Shown: positions 21,254-21,900 of the stretch, in pieces
How positions within the stretch are numbered: the first letter of the stretch is position 1
How the letters are laid out: every line of letters starts with the position of its first letter
From: Fen-7 sp041494285
GTDB lineage: Archaea; Halobacteriota; Methanosarcinia; Methanotrichales; Methanotrichaceae
DNA length: 21,900 nt
Assembly: GCA_041494285.1 (NCBI GenBank)
Contig: JBGQAL010000028.1
Coordinates: 1-21,900 of the forward strand
Direction of reading: 5' to 3'
The notes under the pieces: generated by a model
What the model was told of the DNA's origin: nothing
The model's input: only the letters and a program-made list of their open reading frames with translations
Databases searched by the model: none
Translations under genes and position numbers: made by a program

Positions 21254-21900
21254 ATGATTGGATGGTTGCATCCGGGACTCATACTGATCATTGGGGCGTT
21301 ATTCGTACCGCTTTTCAAAGGTAAATGGAAGCAGGCATATTTGATTGTTCCCCCAGTAGCAGCGCTTGTTGACGTTGTTCTCATGTATACAGGGATGTTT
21401 GGAGAAATTCCTTTCTCAGCATGGCGTCTGCCCTTTTTAGAATACGAACTCGTCTTCGGAAGGGTGGACAAACTGAGCTTCTTATTCGGACTCATATTTA
21501 GCCTTGCCTTAGTTCCGGTGATTATTTACTCGCTGCACGTAAAAAGCAGCAGTGAACATATGTCCCAGCTTGTATACGCGGGCAGCGCTCTTGGAGTTGT
21601 CTTTGCAGGCGACCTGATATCCTTGTATTTTTTCTGGGAAATAATGTCGATTGCGTCAATGCTCGTCATCTGGCATGGAGCGACGGATAAAACACATAGT
21701 GCCGGATTTAGATATATCATGTGGCACATAGCTGGCGGCATAGTCCTGCTGGCAGGCATTGTTACGTATATCGCCAGCACGGGTTCAATCGCCTTTAATG
21801 CCATCGGCTGGGGTTCGGGCAGTGCTCTTCTGCCATCTTTATTAATTTTCATAGGTTTCATATTAAATGCTGGCGTTCCTCCGTTGCATGCCTGGTTACC
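21254..21900 (+). CDS. Third antiporter-type subunit (MrpD/NuoL family), 3' truncated
   Basis: The 215 residues visible before the window ends show the NuoL/MrpD fold. The protein has N-terminal helices, then VDKLSFLFGLIFSLAL, and TM5 with E129 (YFFWEIMSIASML), followed by the start of TM7. At the position of the TM7 lysine (seven residues before the conserved His) it has Asn: FILN205AGVPPLH212AWL, against K217...H224 and K222...H229 in the other two copies. Some bacterial Na+/H+ antiporter D-like proteins share this NAxVPPLHAWL form, as far as I recall. ATG 21254 follows the previous stop by 5 nt with a G-rich SD (GGGGGGTG). The remaining half of the protein lies outside the window. Confidence 0.85.
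   Translation, partial: MIGWLHPGLILIIGALFVPLFKGKWKQAYLIVPPVAALVDVVLMYTGMFGEIPFSAWRLPFLEYELVFGRVDKLSFLFGLIFSLALVPVIIYSLHVKSSSEHMSQLVYAGSALGVVFAGDLISLYFFWEIMSIASMLVIWHGATDKTHSAGFRYIMWHIAGGIVLLAGIVTYIASTGSIAFNAIGWGSGSALLPSLLIFIGFILNAGVPPLHAWL

Noticed and set aside
1..21900. CRISPR array or defence island
   Set aside because: No regularly spaced repeats and no cas, restriction or nuclease genes were found; the only tandem DNA repeat is the two-copy 14-nt unit at 12860-12885.

Overview
The window looks like chromosome of a methanogenic archaeon, most likely in the Methanosarcinales/Methanotrichales range (the genus is an inference and was not tested). The evidence is a RaSEA-type archaeosine radical SAM enzyme, a tRNA gene without an encoded CCA, BRE/TATA-like promoters, Shine-Dalgarno (SD) sites matching GGAGGTGA, T-tract ends instead of hairpin-plus-U terminators, tandem UspA, HTH-CBS regulators and an Mrp/Mbh-type antiporter cluster.

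Layout. 1-1350 holds a cut-off minus-strand gene, two small hypothetical proteins and a structured non-coding stretch. At 1350-1421 there is a minus-strand tRNA-Gly(GCC). At 1596-3458 a thioredoxin-reductase-like flavoprotein that lacks the usual NADPH residues sits 3 nt upstream of the RaSEA gene. A tandem UspA gene follows at 3717-4652. From 4653 to 5818 the DNA is decayed and includes remains of a histidine kinase. From 5819 to 8307 there is a lone receiver protein facing an opposite-strand pair, a PAS-PAS histidine kinase and a PadR-like regulator. A dead TPR-repeat gene occupies about 8503-8926.

9196-12047 is a tandem duplication of a membrane domain plus a winged-helix/CBS regulator. 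In the first copy these are two cistrons. In the second an 83-nt difference joins them into one 441-residue membrane-anchored predicted DNA-binding protein. A small hypothetical gene and a 670-nt AT-rich intergenic region follow.

13356 to the right edge is one long plus-strand cluster of Mrp/Mbh-type ion-antiporter genes: MrpF, MrpG, MrpE, MbhD-like, MbhE-like, MrpB, MrpC, MrpD and a second MrpD/NuoL-type subunit. After these come a 16-codon mini-ORF, a secreted seven-repeat propeller, two small membrane proteins and a third, truncated antiporter-type subunit. Most core junctions are stop/start overlaps of 1-13 nt, so these proteins are probably made together as one membrane complex. No hydrogenase or ferredoxin-oxidoreductase subunit lies inside the window.

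The strongest candidates for something undescribed are this accessory-rich Mrp/Mbh-like cluster (an MbhE subunit with an insertion of about 120 residues carrying CxxC, an extracytoplasmic propeller, and a third antiporter subunit lacking the TM7 lysine) and the duplicated membrane-tethered HTH-CBS regulator.
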